From Clavelina lepadiformis (lineage: Eukaryota; Chordata; Ascidiacea; Aplousobranchia; Clavelinidae), in the NCBI RefSeq assembly GCF_947623445.1, contig NC_135242.1:19654001-19718000 (forward strand): DNA of 64,000 nt. Reading direction: 5' to 3'. Below are positions 9,401 through 23,600 of the stretch, piece by piece (the stretch's first letter is position 1; each line of letters starts with the position of its first letter). The notes below the pieces were generated by a model. The model was not told where the DNA came from. It did not search any database and worked only from the letters and a program-made list of their open reading frames with translations. A program made the translations under genes and the position numbers.

Positions 9401-11553
9401 AGCTGTTTAATCAGTATGTTAGTTTTTTGTGCGTCTATAAGCTCAAGTATATGCTGTAAACCCAACTTTCTTGCAATGGTATGTAGCGCGGTCATAACAA
9501 TGCGATTTGCGCATAAACAATTATACTGTAAGATTAAATCCTTGGTAAGTTCAAAATCAAATCATCTTATTTATAGAGAGGCAGAGACCAATTTCATTTT
9601 ATTTGCACTTATTCTCGAACTAATCAACGATTGTTTTTTTGTCTTACCTGTGACACCAATTCCAGGCTTTTATCTCAGCAGCACAAGGACAAATAAAACG
9701 CGGCGTTTTTTGAAGTGTTTGGCTTCCAGGGAGGCGGGAACTCGTCGCGTAATTCTTGTATCTCGTAGGTGCGACTTTATTCCTTTAACGTACTCTGTGG
9801 TGTGTACCGGTGGGACTAGAGATAAAAGAAAGTCTAAAGACCAGTCCCGTCGGATTTAAGGCCTGCATTTTATCAAGCTAATTAATCAAGACATAAAATG
9901 AAATTGTATTTACTTTCAATCAAGCATTTGCGCAAAATGTGAAGCGTTTATACAAAGCTGATTGGTTATATAATTCAGGCTTGTCTACTCGGTTACATGC
10001 TTCAGTTTTACTTCGTGTATACAGAATTGTTTTGTATGAATGCTTTTACGGACCAAGTTTTACGAGGTTTGTCAGGTAACCTTTTATAATTCAAGTTCAG
10101 TTTGCTCTGTTTGATATTCGGTATTTTCGTTGAAAAGAATTTTACCCAATTTGTGTGTAAAATAGCCTGGTTTTGTAAATAATGTTAAAGTGTAATTGTA
10201 AAGTCTATGTTAAAATTTACGACATTTAAAATAGCTGTACAATATGTACATTACCATATGTAATATATGTGCATTATTGTGGTTACAAAGTAAAAGATTT
10301 ATAAGAATAAATTACAGTAAAGTTATTATACTTAGAAATATAGAAATGTCAGTAAGCTATAGAGTTACGTATCAGTCCAGTTATTTTTGAGCAACAAGTA
10401 ACATACAAAAATCAAAGAGTACTTAAATTAATTGTTAACTGTGACCTGGTTACACCAACTGCCCTTTCGCAAAACGGTTGTTCTTTTGAAGTGGAGATAT
10501 GGAACTCAACGGCATTACAATAAACGACACAGTGTTTAATATTTGAAAGGATAGCGAATAGTTTTGTTTCCTAACAAAAGCAATTATTACTTTGCCATCA
10601 AATTTCCGGCGACAGTGTAATAGCCCGCAGAGAAGTGATGTAGATCTATAGTAACATTATTATTTTTAACACAATAACTCGTAAGCAGGCGCCGATAGAT
10701 CGAAGAAACGAGAGAGAGCCACAAACGAGAGACGACGAAGCGAAAAAGAAAGCGAAGAAATCCTATCCAAGCCAAACAATTTCCTTCGTCAGAATACATG
10801 AGAAGTGGAGGGAGGGAATGTGTGTTAGGTTTCAACTTTACGGTTTTCGCAAAATAGCGTGGATGGCAAGTTTGATATTATTGAGGCCTTTATAAGCTCG
10901 AAAGAAGTCTAGCCTGCTGAGGTTTCTTGTGAGGATAAGTTATTAAGTTGCCAGAAGAGCGTATTGCATTATTATCGGCTTTTGCGAATTCGCTCCAGTA
11001 AACTCCAGTTCTTATAATGGAAAGTAAATATTCCCGAGACAAAAATTTAGCTTGTTACCCAAACCAAAACCCCCCACTTTGGGTTTAAATAGTCTATTTT
11101 AAAAGTAGGATCCTGGAGCTGGTTAACCAAAATAGCTATACCACTGGGTCTTGGTAAAAATATCGAAGACTTGAAATTACATTTTCAAGAAGTCTGTAGT
11201 TTTTCGGCCAATAAGGCTGTAGCCTGTATACCGATAAAAGCGACAAGATTCCCTTCGAAAGCTTTTTACTTGACCCTTGCTTACCCTGTCTGTGCAGAAA
11301 GCTACGAAAACAATGCCATTGTCAATACTAATCTAATATTCTGCAGTTAATGGACCGAGTGTGGCTTTAAGGTTAGCGTTAAGGGCCTGCTTTAGGGAAT
11401 ACGAGAATGGTTGGCTATTACGGCGTAATAACTTGTTACGGTATGTTAATTCAAATAGTGCATTGTATGTTGGCAGATTACCTAACTAACGATAAAATTT
11501 CTTTATTCTTGGTGTTATTAAGCTGCTGAAAATCTACGAAAATCATTATTGTG
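9401..11553. other. Intergenic region upstream of Eph gene A; no gene recognised
   Basis: About 2.1 kb between the last tRNA relic and the first coding exon of gene A. A G/A-rich stretch lies near 10,698-10,760. Open frames here are short and show no family signature. It presumably contains the promoter and 5' UTR of gene A, but I cannot place a TATA box or initiator with confidence. Confidence 0.4.
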
Positions 11554-11626
11554 ATGGATTACCGTTACCCAGCCCTAATATGGGCGTTTATCGGATTATA
11601 TTTTTGCTTGGTTAACTCCGAACAAG
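11554..11626 (+). CDS. Eph: Gene A exon 1: signal peptide
   Basis: Encodes 24 residues plus one base: a short N-terminal stretch, then a hydrophobic core ([14 protein letters not shown]) ending in NSEQ, a typical secretory signal with cleavage likely near Ser/Glu. The donor is AAG|GTATGA in phase 1. There is no in-frame alternative ATG upstream on the same short open frame; the preceding codon is GTG. Confidence 0.8.
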
Positions 11627-14600
11627 GTATGATATCTGCTATAAATTTCTTGCTCTTAATCAGAGCGGCTTGTCCATTTTTCACTGTACAGTTTCACGCA
11701 TGGGCGCGTTTCTGCTGTAAACGAACCCGATTTAATTAAACAGACAAGCAATTTGGCCACTTGATTGATTGATTGCATCAGTGCGCACAAAGCTAAAAAT
11801 AACGATATTAACATTGCTTTTATGATAAGCTACCCGTGTTGTAAAGTTGCATTTAACTCGATTATTTCTAGTGCTGTTTACGGCTAAACGTGTTAGAATT
11901 TTCCCATTAACCTATCGAACGTAATGTATCATAGTTGTCCGTGCAAGCGATTTCTCGATTTATCTTTATTACGCTCAGACTATGTAAGCACTGTGTCTAT
12001 ATGCGGCGTTCATATTCTGTGTTGAACTGGCTGTTTATTTCCTTTTTAAACATTCCTACACATGTTAACAACTATAGTTGGGGCGACGCTTGCAAATACA
12101 AGTGTGTTATGACTAAAACCAAACACGTCAGAACTTTGTAATTATAATTGACATGTTTTTATTTTTGTGGTTGATTTATCTATTCCACCAACAACAGCAT
12201 TTTATGAGTATGAGGTTATGGGCTTTAACTAGAGCTTGTTTAATTCAATTTATGTCATTCTAGTGATATATAACATAATTCATCAAATGACACAATTTTA
12301 TGTTGTTGCAATGCAGAGACAATTATGGACACACGAAACGCCACGTCCGATCTCGGATGGCCAGCGTCCGGCTTGGGGGTAAGTAATCATGACCTCGCTA
12401 TCGCTTGGTCATAATACTTGGTTTTGTTACGTATCTTTACGTTTGAAAAGATAATTATTGTATTTTGTGGGCTAATCTGCTTTTTGGTGTCGTAAACACC
12501 ATATGCGCGACCGCTTTGGATCGGCGATTGCGCTTTTAATGAGTCTCTATCCCGCCGCTTTTTAAATCTAAAATTGTCTATTCCCTTGAAATTCAACAAC
12601 TGTACATAAACCAGTATTGTGTAGGGCTGTAGAGCTACCATCACGAGAGGTTCAGTTTCTTTTAATGTGACCATCAAAGGATCGCCGAAGTTTACAAACA
12701 CATCTTAAAAAACTCCTGGCGCCTGCAATCATCTTAACCTCTTGCATGCCATAAAATGCAGCGTTATATTGCATTTGTTATCCTACAAAAATTTATTGCG
12801 CCAGAAGCAACCAAAGCGCTTGTAGATTTTTCGTTTCTTTCACTTTAAGGAGTCTTTAAAACGCCTCTCGATGAGTTGCAACTACCAGGCCCCATAGGTT
12901 ATTTATTACGTCACGTGAAACATTATCGTGCGCCTTAATTGTTTGTTATTTCAGTCTGGAAAGTCAGGCTTTCTCACACACTCAGGTCATTTAAAACCAG
13001 ATCCATCTCATTCGAAGTATCAAAGGTGTTCCAATCTTGAAATTTGAAATGGTCGCTTGATTCTGACTGGGAATAAGCCGCATGTAAAACCGTTGTTGTG
13101 CAGAGAAAGATAATTATATCTCAGTTGATGTGAAAGTAAGCTGGTTTAGTTGTTGGTTTTGCAGTTAGTAGTTCAAGCCGAAGTTTATTATCTTGCTTGG
13201 CTCTTTCCCATAAGTTAACACAACAGTCGTCATAATTTGCTCTGCTCAACACGTCTTGGCTGCATACAGCTAAAATCATTTTTCGTATCTCTCTGGCAAC
13301 AAACTTGGACATATAATACACGTGTTTATTTGACATATAGATAAACATAGCTTTTTCTGCGACACGGTTTGTTCTTTGTAAAGCACGTCGCCTTTAACAG
13401 ACATTTTCACCACGACCCGTTTCAACAAAAACCTCGTCAATTGAGATTTTCGATGCTCAAAAGACGCACGCTTTCACGGTTTTCTATGGAACAGTAAAAA
13501 CAAAACCAATCGAACATCCGTCGATGTTATGACAGGGAACCAGTCGTTTAGTTTTTGCTCGTTTTGGTTCACAGACACAACCAACACAGATTCTGTTGGG
13601 TTTGCCAAAGTAAACCGCATGTCTTTAGCGATATACTTTAATCATTTTCTTATTTCACTTGAACCTGTTGGTTGAAAATACTTTTCATTTTGGAATATTT
13701 GGAACAGCTCACATATACCTAAGATTTTTGTACTTGAACAACGTTCTCAAACTAATATACATCAAATTTGGCGTTAATTATCCACAATTTGCATCTAGGT
13801 GTCTCTTACAACTGTGATATAGCCTTCGTCACCTTATTAAAACAATTTGTAAATGATTTTCCAAATCGAAAGAAAAGTTTGTAAATATGTTCAATACTTG
13901 CCACTTCATACAGATACAGTATTTAAATTCTAAGTAAGTAAAATCTGCATCTAGAAGTACCAGTTGTTTTGCCCTCTTGTGATTAAAAGAAGGTCAGATA
14001 GAGCTTGGTGTGATGTCTTGTATATACTAAGTGCAAATATTGTTAATGCACTCCGGTTATTAAGGATTACGGTACTTGTCTGGCCAGAGTCCGCAATTTC
14101 AAACGAAGCAATATAATTAACTGACTATACCACTTTAGAATAACCATGTTTGTGTATGAAGATGACAAGTGACCTTTTAAAAACATCTGCAACAAACACA
14201 TGTTTACAGTAATTTCTTTTTATTCTTAAAATATACAGTAATAGAATAGAATAGTCGCAATACACTTGCGCAAACTCTGCCCAATCGCTTGTGACATGTT
14301 ACGTCTAAAATTCGCAGTTGACAATCCGTCACCAACCACAACGCAACCTGACATATTCTCTGCCTGAAACGTTTTTTTATTGTAATTGCTGCATCCCGGG
14401 GCCTTATAGCATTGTCAAGGGCAATGTTTAACTCTCTCAATGATACATAACGGAGAAATACATTTATATCGAAAGTTGTTTGAAAACGTTATGAGCAACG
14501 TTCCGGTGTTTCAATTAATCTTGATGATATGTTTTTATCTTTGCAGTGGGCTGAACTCACCAGTCACGATGAGAACGATGCCGATCTTCGAACGTTTCAA

Positions 14601-17600
14601 GTTTGCAAAATAAGATTTCCGAACCAGAATAACTGGATACGCACACCGTACTTGGAAGTCGGTAGCGCTGAACGTGTTTACGTGGAAATCAGATTCACAA
14701 TAAGGTAAAAGTTAGTAAAGGGGTAAGTCCGCCAACCCCAGATGATCCCATAAATGCGTAATGACAGTGACTAACCGGTCATCTTTACAGGCGCAGGCTA
14801 AAGAAAACTCTTTAGTTTTTCAACTATAGCGCTTTTAACGATATAGTTTAGTGTAAATCTTATGCTAAAGATAGGATCAGCATGTATTCTGCGATTGCAT
14901 TCAAAACTTTATTTAATTTTGTTGTGTTTTCTAGATCGTGTGAAGGTATTTCGCGAGTAGTTTCCTGCAAAGAAACGTTCAATCTTTACTACCTGCCTTC
15001 CAACGGCGAAAACGAGGCCAGGGCTTCGCACATGGATGTGAAAACTTACACTAAAGTACGAATCGTGTAAATAACCTGAAAATTGTTACGTTTGCAGGCT
15101 TGTAAGCCGGTCAACGTACGCTAAAAAGCGACGACGTTTGTGAGGGAAATCCTATTCAATTGTTATTTCCCTTTTAATTTAAGTGTTATTTTAGCCAAAG
15201 CCGTCTCACGCTACCTTTAGTATTTCCTTCCTATAGAACTGCACATCTTGTGGTCATTTTAGCTTGCATTGCTTCTTGTTTGTGGATTAAGGACCCTTGT
15301 TTTTCTTCCAGGTGGACACAATAGCAGCAGACGAACGTTTCCAGCCAAATACTATGAGCGCAAACACGGAAACTAGTGTAATATCCCCTGTCAAGACAAG
15401 AGGAATGTATCTCGCGTTCCAGGTACTTTATTTTCGAACATTTTGACTGGATAGCGTCTAGGTTCTGCATCAAAACTGCTTTTTGCTTTTCTGGCTGTGA
15501 TAAATCACCTACACGCCAAACCCACTAATCAACCAACCCGTTGTGCATGAATTATGAAGTAGCTGATTACCTTTTCGCTCGACAAAAATAATCTTCGATA
15601 ACGGAATCTTTGTATCACGGTGTGCCCGCAATAGAATCGTTTACAAGTGATGAAACTATTTCCGTTGCCTGGTAACAAATTTAAGCACCAGGCTGCTCAT
15701 TCTGCCATGGTTGAATATTCATACATTTTAACTTATCTAAACATTACGTCATAGTATTTCTTGTGCTTAACTGACAATATAAAACGGTACGTTCGTTTGA
15801 GTAAATGTAATTGAGACGTAAGGCTGAAGTAGGGCTTCAGTTGCTCATGCCTTCATCCCAGTAGAATAAGAAGTAATGATCATCATCATTATCATTCGTC
15901 CTCGAGGAAATGGGTGTGACAAGCGCCGATCCATTCTATTAACAATCTGCGATTTGTATTGGCAGGACACTGGAGCCTGTATGACTATCATGCACGTTCG
16001 GCTCTACTACAAGAAATGTACAGAAACCTTAAGAGGACTTGCCTGGTTTCCGGCTACAACCACTGGACCGGACATGACTTCACTTGTGGATGTACGGGGC
16101 ACATGCGTGGACAACTCTGTTCCGATGGACCAAGGGCCAGGTTAGTATCTAACACGTCAGTATAATTATTAAAGAAGATTGTGTTAAGCTGTGGTGGTTT
16201 ATTGAGACATGTTGCCGTCGTACTGGATCGTAGAAAAACAATAACAGATTGATGCGCATGATGCGTATTAAAATGACAGCTGTCACACAAAAGCATATCG
16301 TGATTGGTAATGACAAGCAAAAATCAATGTCTGACGTTTACAATTATACTCCAACAAACGCTGGCCTGGTAAAAATCCTTGGACGTAACGTTTCTGCATT
16401 GGCTTGGCTAATTATTTGGCGGCTTTGTGCCACATGCATCTGCGTCAAACATAATTTTGGAGGATACAGTTTATTAGTTCCCTTTTATTTCCTCAAATCC
16501 TTGCACCTCCCGGGATTTCGTAATTAATTGTTTTTCAATGATCCTCGGCGGAATATGTCGCCTTATCTGCTGCTGGCACCGTCAAACGCCAAACAGAAGT
16601 CGTTGCCTTCTAAGTTCCGATATAGATGACTACTTAAGGGAATAGTAGAGGCCTCAAGTGCCAATTCATGCTTCCTTCTTATTTTTTGTCCCTAATAGAT
16701 AAAGTATATTCTCTGGTTTACACAACGAATTTAGTTCCGCAATCTTAAATACCCCGATTTTTTTTGAAGAAACATTTCATATCATACGCTATTAATGTAT
16801 AAGTGTTGTCTGCATGCGTTTTTGAAACTGTGTTGTATTTTGAATTTATCATTTATTAACCGTAACATGCAATGACTTACCCCTTCTATGTGTTGCAGCT
16901 CCAAGCTTACATTGCAACGGAGAAGGACAGTGGTTGGTGCATTCTGGAAACTGTCAATGCAAAGCCGGCTTTCAACCCAATAAAGACTTAACTGAATGCA
17001 ACGGTAAGTACCTATATGTTTTAACCAGTAAAACCACCATGTTGTTTGCTTGTATAAGTTGTATGTTGGCGTATGATTACGCGATCATGTTTTTGGAGTC
17101 GTGTAACAAATACGTGGCAGACATTAGCCATCCATTACCTTGGCAGTCCGTTGCAATTAGCTGCTTTTCACCGGTAAAAGCTTGAACGTAAGAACCCGTA
17201 GTAGGCATTTCCCGTGCATTAGGTATGATGCTATTAACCTTTAAGAAACAGGCCACTCAAAGATACAAATTTAATTGAAGCATTTCAATGCGACTCGTAA
17301 AACGTGTCATGTCTCTTCATTGTTTGGATTAGGCAGATGGTGAAGTCGAATCAACGCTCTTCACGCTTTTATGCTAATGACCTTTGAATTACTTTGCACC
17401 TATACGCAATAAGCCCATACTGCTGTAACAAGCAAAACAATCATCTTCATAGCATTTCAATACGGACGTAGTAAAACATTCCGTGATTAAGCTTAAGGTG
17501 TCGTTTGAGAATTGATAAATAATCAAAAAGTTGTTGATATTGTTTTAATCTGCTACAATTTGCACAAGCGTTGACTGATGCCGTCGCAGCGTTTTCGACG

Positions 17601-20600
17601 GTTTGAAAAACTTCAACGTTTTTTGTCATGAACCCAGTTGGTGGAACGATAACGAAAACAAGCTCACAGGAAATAATTTGTCGCCTCGTTTGTTGTTGAA
17701 AAACTGTTTAGCACAGATGGAAGTATATTCTATGATGAACCCATGAGCAATGGGTCAAACCGGGTTTTGTAAGCAGCTCAGTATTGTTTTCGAATGAAGC
17801 AAACTTTGCACTAAGCTTATTGCATTCTGCTAAAACACATCAACCACCGCCAATAACATGTTACGTTAGGGCGCGTAGTTAATTTAGTTGTGGCTAAACT
17901 AGACAGTAAGGCCTTGACAATGCTGTGTTGGCAAAATGTTAATGCACGCTTTAATTTTTGGCTTATGATTTTTGTGATGGTTTGTGCCTTAATAACTGTA
18001 CGTTGATGTTATGTGGAATGAACGTTCGTAGTTTGTAAAAGCTACCTACGCTTAAAAAAGCCGATTTTGTTGTTTTACTTTTGTGTTCGTTAAACCAACT
18101 TCTATCTTCAACAAATAATAGATAAAAGCTAAAATGAATTTCATGTCCGGTAAAATCAACCCTATATGAAGTTAATGGCGAGATTTCTATTGATTTGGGA
18201 AGGGGGTTATTTTTGAAAAGCTTTCCGGAATCGAAAGTCAATCAATAAATCGTTTACCGATTGTCGCCTCGTTTGGTGAACTTATAAACTTTTGATATGC
18301 AGTGAAAACACATTACGTATAGTATTCAACAATACCTATATCGTCAGACAGCAGATGCATCTCACTAATGTTAGAATATGTTCTTCTTGCACTAAAAATA
18401 CAGGCGTGAAGGTGATTACAGACCGGTCCCCAGGTTGCTTGTTCAGTTATACTTATTGCATGGTTGAGGATAAATACAGTAAATGAATAAGTGACCAGAG
18501 AACCTGTAACAGCAACTTTAAGTAAAAAATCCTGTCCAGTGACCAAGTTTTTCGCTTTCCCAAAAAATATCGATGTAGTTTTCTAAGCGTTCTAAAAACC
18601 TTTAAAAATCTTCTATACAGAAGACTGTCGTTTATGAAACATTGCATTTCACGTAATACGTCATTATAAATGCTATAGACCATTGAAGACTGCTAGAGAC
18701 TTTATTTTTGAAGACCGTTGAAGCTTTAGTACTTATAAATTATGCATAGGCATGCATATTCGGTCTTTTTCATGTGAGATTGAAATATTTACGGCAACTC
18801 TTGGAATGTTTTCGTCTGTTTGCATAGAAATCATGCTATACATTGCATTGCAAAAAAGTAATCGTATATCTAACACCTAATGTTTGGGTTGTCTGTTGCT
18901 ATAGAGAATAAATCGGTCTTTCTTGGTTTATTGTAAACTACATGCAAAGTTGCGACGTATTCCAATGTTATTCAAGCACCAATATACTGTATAATGCAAG
19001 TTTGTCTTTTGAAGTCGGTGATGGGCCGTTTTAAAGCGATTTTATTTCATTTCAACAACAAGAATTATCACTTTGTTTGATATCCGACTGTTTGGCGAGA
19101 TTAAATTTCTTTGATCGTTTAATTCTTTTGAACAACGGAAGAATCGTCACGTGCTGTTTAAAGTTCAAACCTGAATTAAAAGTTGCCGTTTTTTTCCTGT
19201 CAACTTTTTTGCTATTCGATTTTTGAGGGCTTATGAACACTTACGGAAATCGGATTGTTATTTTTTCAACGCTTAGCTAAAACAACATTTAGACCCAAAA
19301 AGACTCACTGAACCAACATTCAGCCATAACGTTTTTTCAAGTTTCGTTTATGATAGACTGCAAGAGTCGGCTTCAAACAATTCTAAAAATACTCGGCCTA
19401 ACCCAAGTGTTTGGAAACTTCAAGAAACTTTTGCTTATTCGACTGATATAGTGTTAAAGATATTTGTGTCCGTAATCAGTATATGTTTGAAGCCTAAACC
19501 GTTAAACATCCGCCAAAACGAAAAAAACAGGAGGCAAAATCCCCATCAGTTTCCGCAGATACACGAAAAGCCGTTGATCGGTTGTGGTTAATAATCGTCA
19601 AGTGCCGGACATAGTTTGATATGTCTTCCCAGCTATTCAAGCCTGCGGTTCCCATGTTCTTCGAGGCCACAACAATGGGCAACACATTAGCAGTACATGA
19701 GCGAAGTACCGTAACATTATCCCTGCGACAAGGCAACTTCTTAACACCAATGGCAGAATGCGTGTAGCAGTAACTGTACACCACGTTACGAACGACCATC
19801 GTTTTATCAACGCAGGATATCAGGCATCTGTCTTTTTTTACCGGGCCCTGGTTTGGATCCCGAGCGGCCGAACTGGGCTTTGTACCCGTTTGCGTATCGC
19901 GAAGTGATCTCACGTTTCAAGGGCCGTTTTATTGTACCGTGTGTGGTTACACTGGTATTGTATTGAATATTTTGAAATAAAAGTGATCTGTTTATGGGGT
20001 CTGTCTTTAGGTGGACGACCCGCTTTTCTCTTTCTTTTGAAATCGGATAATTTATAGTTGAAACTTGTGTACCAACTTTCTCAATTAGCTTTGTCTGGCG
20101 CGTGTTTGTTGTTTATTGAAAGCAGCAAAAAATGCGTCACTCGCAATTGACGCTAATTGATGTCCAATTCTTCCATCTCAATAGTGTCGCCAACAATTAC
20201 ACCCACTATTTCTTAATTATCTCCCTTGTCGGTTTGTTGTGCAACAAATTATGTCACTTTTGGTCTTTGTCACCTGTAGTAATCACACTTCATTTCGATA
20301 TAATTAAACTGGTGTTATTTGTGAAAATTAACGTTAACTGTTTGGGCTGGAATTCTACATAAATGAAATGAAATGTAGCTCAGTGATTTAAACACCATTT
20401 TATTATTCCCTTTGAGCGGTATTAACAGAACAGTTGATATTTTACTGAAATTTGATAACTTGGACATTTTTCTTCTGCGTTAACCACAAGCCTTAAATAG
20501 GTTCATTACGTGCATATGAGCCAGGCAGGCTGTCGCCATTTCATCTAACTCTTGCAAAACATATAGTTTTGATATACGAACCATTAAATGTGAAGATAAA

Positions 20601-23600
20601 TTTTTCAGTCAGTCTGAATGACAAAAAGAAAACTAAACGCCTTGGAGTAGTAAAATAATTTTATTAAACCCAGGAGGGAGCCTTTAGCGTTTCATTGTCT
20701 TCGTCTGCACTATTTTATGGCTTTTTAGCTGCCTATTTCAGAGGCTTTTATGTGTACCAGTATTCTTTTCCAATGCACATTGAATCGTAAAGGATAACAT
20801 AGTTGCTCTCGTAAAGCGGCTTGTAAGATGAGTCTGTCATCGGTTTAATGCGTTTTGGAGAGATTGAAAGCATGGTCTTAACGCTGTATAATTGTCGGTC
20901 ACGTGGTCGCCTCACAAGGTTTAGGTCATGAATATGCATGGACAAGAGGTTAGGCTTCTTGTCGCTTGTATTATCTTGTCTACTCTACGCTAACTACCGT
21001 GTTTCTCCGGAAATAAGACAGGGCTTATTTTTCGCTTAAAAATATGACACTAGGGCTTATTTCAGGGGATGTCTTTTATTTTTATTTATTAAAAACAAAG
21101 TTGAGAACTATGTTTATTCAAACTTCTAACGCGTAACTTCAGGTCATTGCACTTTCGCGCTATCGACTAGGTCTTATTTTAAAGGTAGGGCTTATTTTTG
21201 GAGAAACACGGTATGCGACTACATTTAATCTCTTTTTATTGTGACATGAAATCGAACGCTTAACTTTCGACCCAAAGTTTAACCATATTAATGTTTTATG
21301 TGATGATTATTATGTTTCCTCGCGTAGCTTTTACTATCGACATTAGAGTAACTTTTATTAGCAAACTCCAAATAACCTAAAGTCTGAATTCGAAATATGC
21401 CAGAAGTGGTTCATAACTGATGGCCATATTCGACTATAAATATCATTTTCATAAGGACCATAGTTTTACACCGTATGATGTTTTATCTGTATACACAGTA
21501 GGTAACCTAATTCCCCGACTACCCAAGCCTCCCTTGGTAAATCTCCCGTAGGACCACACGCGATACACCATTGCATCAATTGGAGCCCCTTGGCTCGATG
21601 TAAAAGTTGTTTTGGGAGCAATTTTCAAACATTGCTTCAGTTGATTACTCTCTTACCTGTCAACTGTGAGTCATACCCGCGGCGTATTAGGCCTAACTAG
21701 TGATTTAGTAAAAAGTAAACTGATCGTTAGTGATAACTAAATATTCCATTGTATAACATTCGTATCGATCTTACTTATACTAAACGTGTAACATCGTTGT
21801 TTTAATTCATGAGGAAACCGACTAATTATGGCAGACAACTTGGCCGTAATAAAATATGTTTGGATGCGGCCAGTGCCCTATCCTGTCTATCCCGAAGGAT
21901 TTATTAAGGCTAGGGAAAAATTGCCTGGTGCTTGTGCAATCAACAACTGGAAAATTTTTTTGTTTCGCAACGATTCACTTTTTAGCTGTGGCAATGGTCA
22001 ATTATATATGTAAAGTCTTTCGATCGTGATTGTTTTGTGTTTAGCCCTGGTGTGCGGTCATACACTATGTAACATTGTAGCCTTGTGTTTCCATCAAAAT
22101 GGCTAAATTGGATATGCTCGACAGTGGGAGACGAGACACGAATTTGCACGTTCATAACATCATCAGTGTCAGTAACGAGTGAGTGTCCGTTATTACATGT
22201 GGAAGTTATGTTGGAAAAGGAGTCCTGACAATGTGAGGGCCTGGGAACCCAAGTTCGACTCCCCAGGTTTATCGTAGCCTTTTCATCATTACGGTTTGTA
22301 GTCGAGCGACCGCGATTATTATTCAGTAGCAGTCAACGTAATTGCTCTCGGTATGGGAATAAAGAGTGGGCGAAAATTTCGAAGATCCGTCATCGACTTA
22401 ATATCGATTCCGAGCGATGAAATTGGTATTGCAACATGACCAGTAATTAACGCGCCATTTCAAACAGCGGTTAACGATTCTTTCACAAGTCAAGTGTTCT
22501 GCCTGGAGCGCTTTCAAGGGTTGATTGATTAATTGTAAAACAGCTCTCATATGGAATTAAATAGGGGAATATTAATATAACGCTTGCATCGGGAATCTTT
22601 TCCTGAGAAAAGTTTGACGTTGCGTTTTTGCGCTGCGTAAACAGCGGTTTTATTGATGTTATCTAAAACAGAAGGGACGTACCTGATTGTAGTCATTCTT
22701 TTCTTAAAGTTTTTTGCTATTACTTGAAATTTCTTCATTCGTATTTGCTCAGACCTCCTTTAGATATTACGTCATACTTAGCAATCTCACTCACCTGCCT
22801 TTCAAGTCTCAGCACGCTACACAACTCCTTTTATTACGTCACAATAGAGATGAAGTGAGCTCGAGAGTGGAAGTTTTATAAAAAGAGGCCAAGATGTTAT
22901 CGACATATTTTCTACACTTAAAATTTTTATTGAATCTTTGTAATCTTGCCCTATAAAGCACGTCAAACAGCCTAAAAGGCGCCACACACTTATCACAAAG
23001 GTTGCAGATTGGGCAGCCACAGGTCAATTACAGTCTTCGTTTGATTGTTGTTTGGAATAAAAACCACTTAGTTGTTTTAACTTAACTTCAATTATTTTTT
23101 CAGAATGCACTGTTGGCAAATTCAAATCAAGCGCTGGCAATAGCGAGTGCCAGACATGCCCGGAGAACAGTTTCTCGGTTGATTTCGGTTCAACAAGTTG
23201 CATATGTACAGCTGGTTACTTTAGGGCACCTGAAGACAGACCGGACGTACCATGCACCAGTAAGTACACAACAATCCACGTCAAAGTTTGGTTTTAGTGC
23301 TTTGCTTTATGTGGCACTTCGGCACTTTGATAGATATTGTTTAACAGTGTTCTAATCCCGGTTATCAAATAGCATTTTACTGCAAGGATCCATAAAAGAA
23401 ACCGATCGAATTGGGGCACACGCATTGTTCACAAAACAGGGACCTATAGTAACAATAGCTGGGATTACTGTACATGTGTTTACTGATTTTATCGAACGAA
23501 TTTATACGTTCTTGCTTTAACAAGTAGTTTTTTTTAGTAAACATACGCTCTCTTGCATCTATGTGGTAGGCCTACAGTAAATTACAGCAAAGCAATAAAT

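Larger units (their letters stand above)
17004..23103 (+). other. Gene A intron 7 (6.1 kb)
   Basis: Largest intron of gene A. It contains a MITE at 20995-21213, a tRNA-T-arm-like stretch near 22216-22275 and a GC-richer open frame on the minus strand at 19494-19913 that I could not assign to a family. Otherwise nothing recognised. Confidence 0.75.
16899..23259 (+). other. Eph: Gene A exons 7-8: cysteine-rich (sushi/EGF-like) region
   Basis: Residues about 235-321. Exon 7 gives [11 protein letters not shown], then GNCQCKAGF, the typical Eph sushi-like start. Exon 8 gives [20 protein letters not shown], the EGF-like part, ending DVPCT. Exon 8 is 156 nt in both paralogues. The two exons are separated by the 6.1-kb intron 7. 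Confidence 0.92.

Noticed and set aside
15876..16320. Alternative frames and antisense frames around gene A exon 6
   Set aside because: Only the frame giving [18 protein letters not shown] fits the Eph ligand-binding domain and joins in phase to the neighbours.
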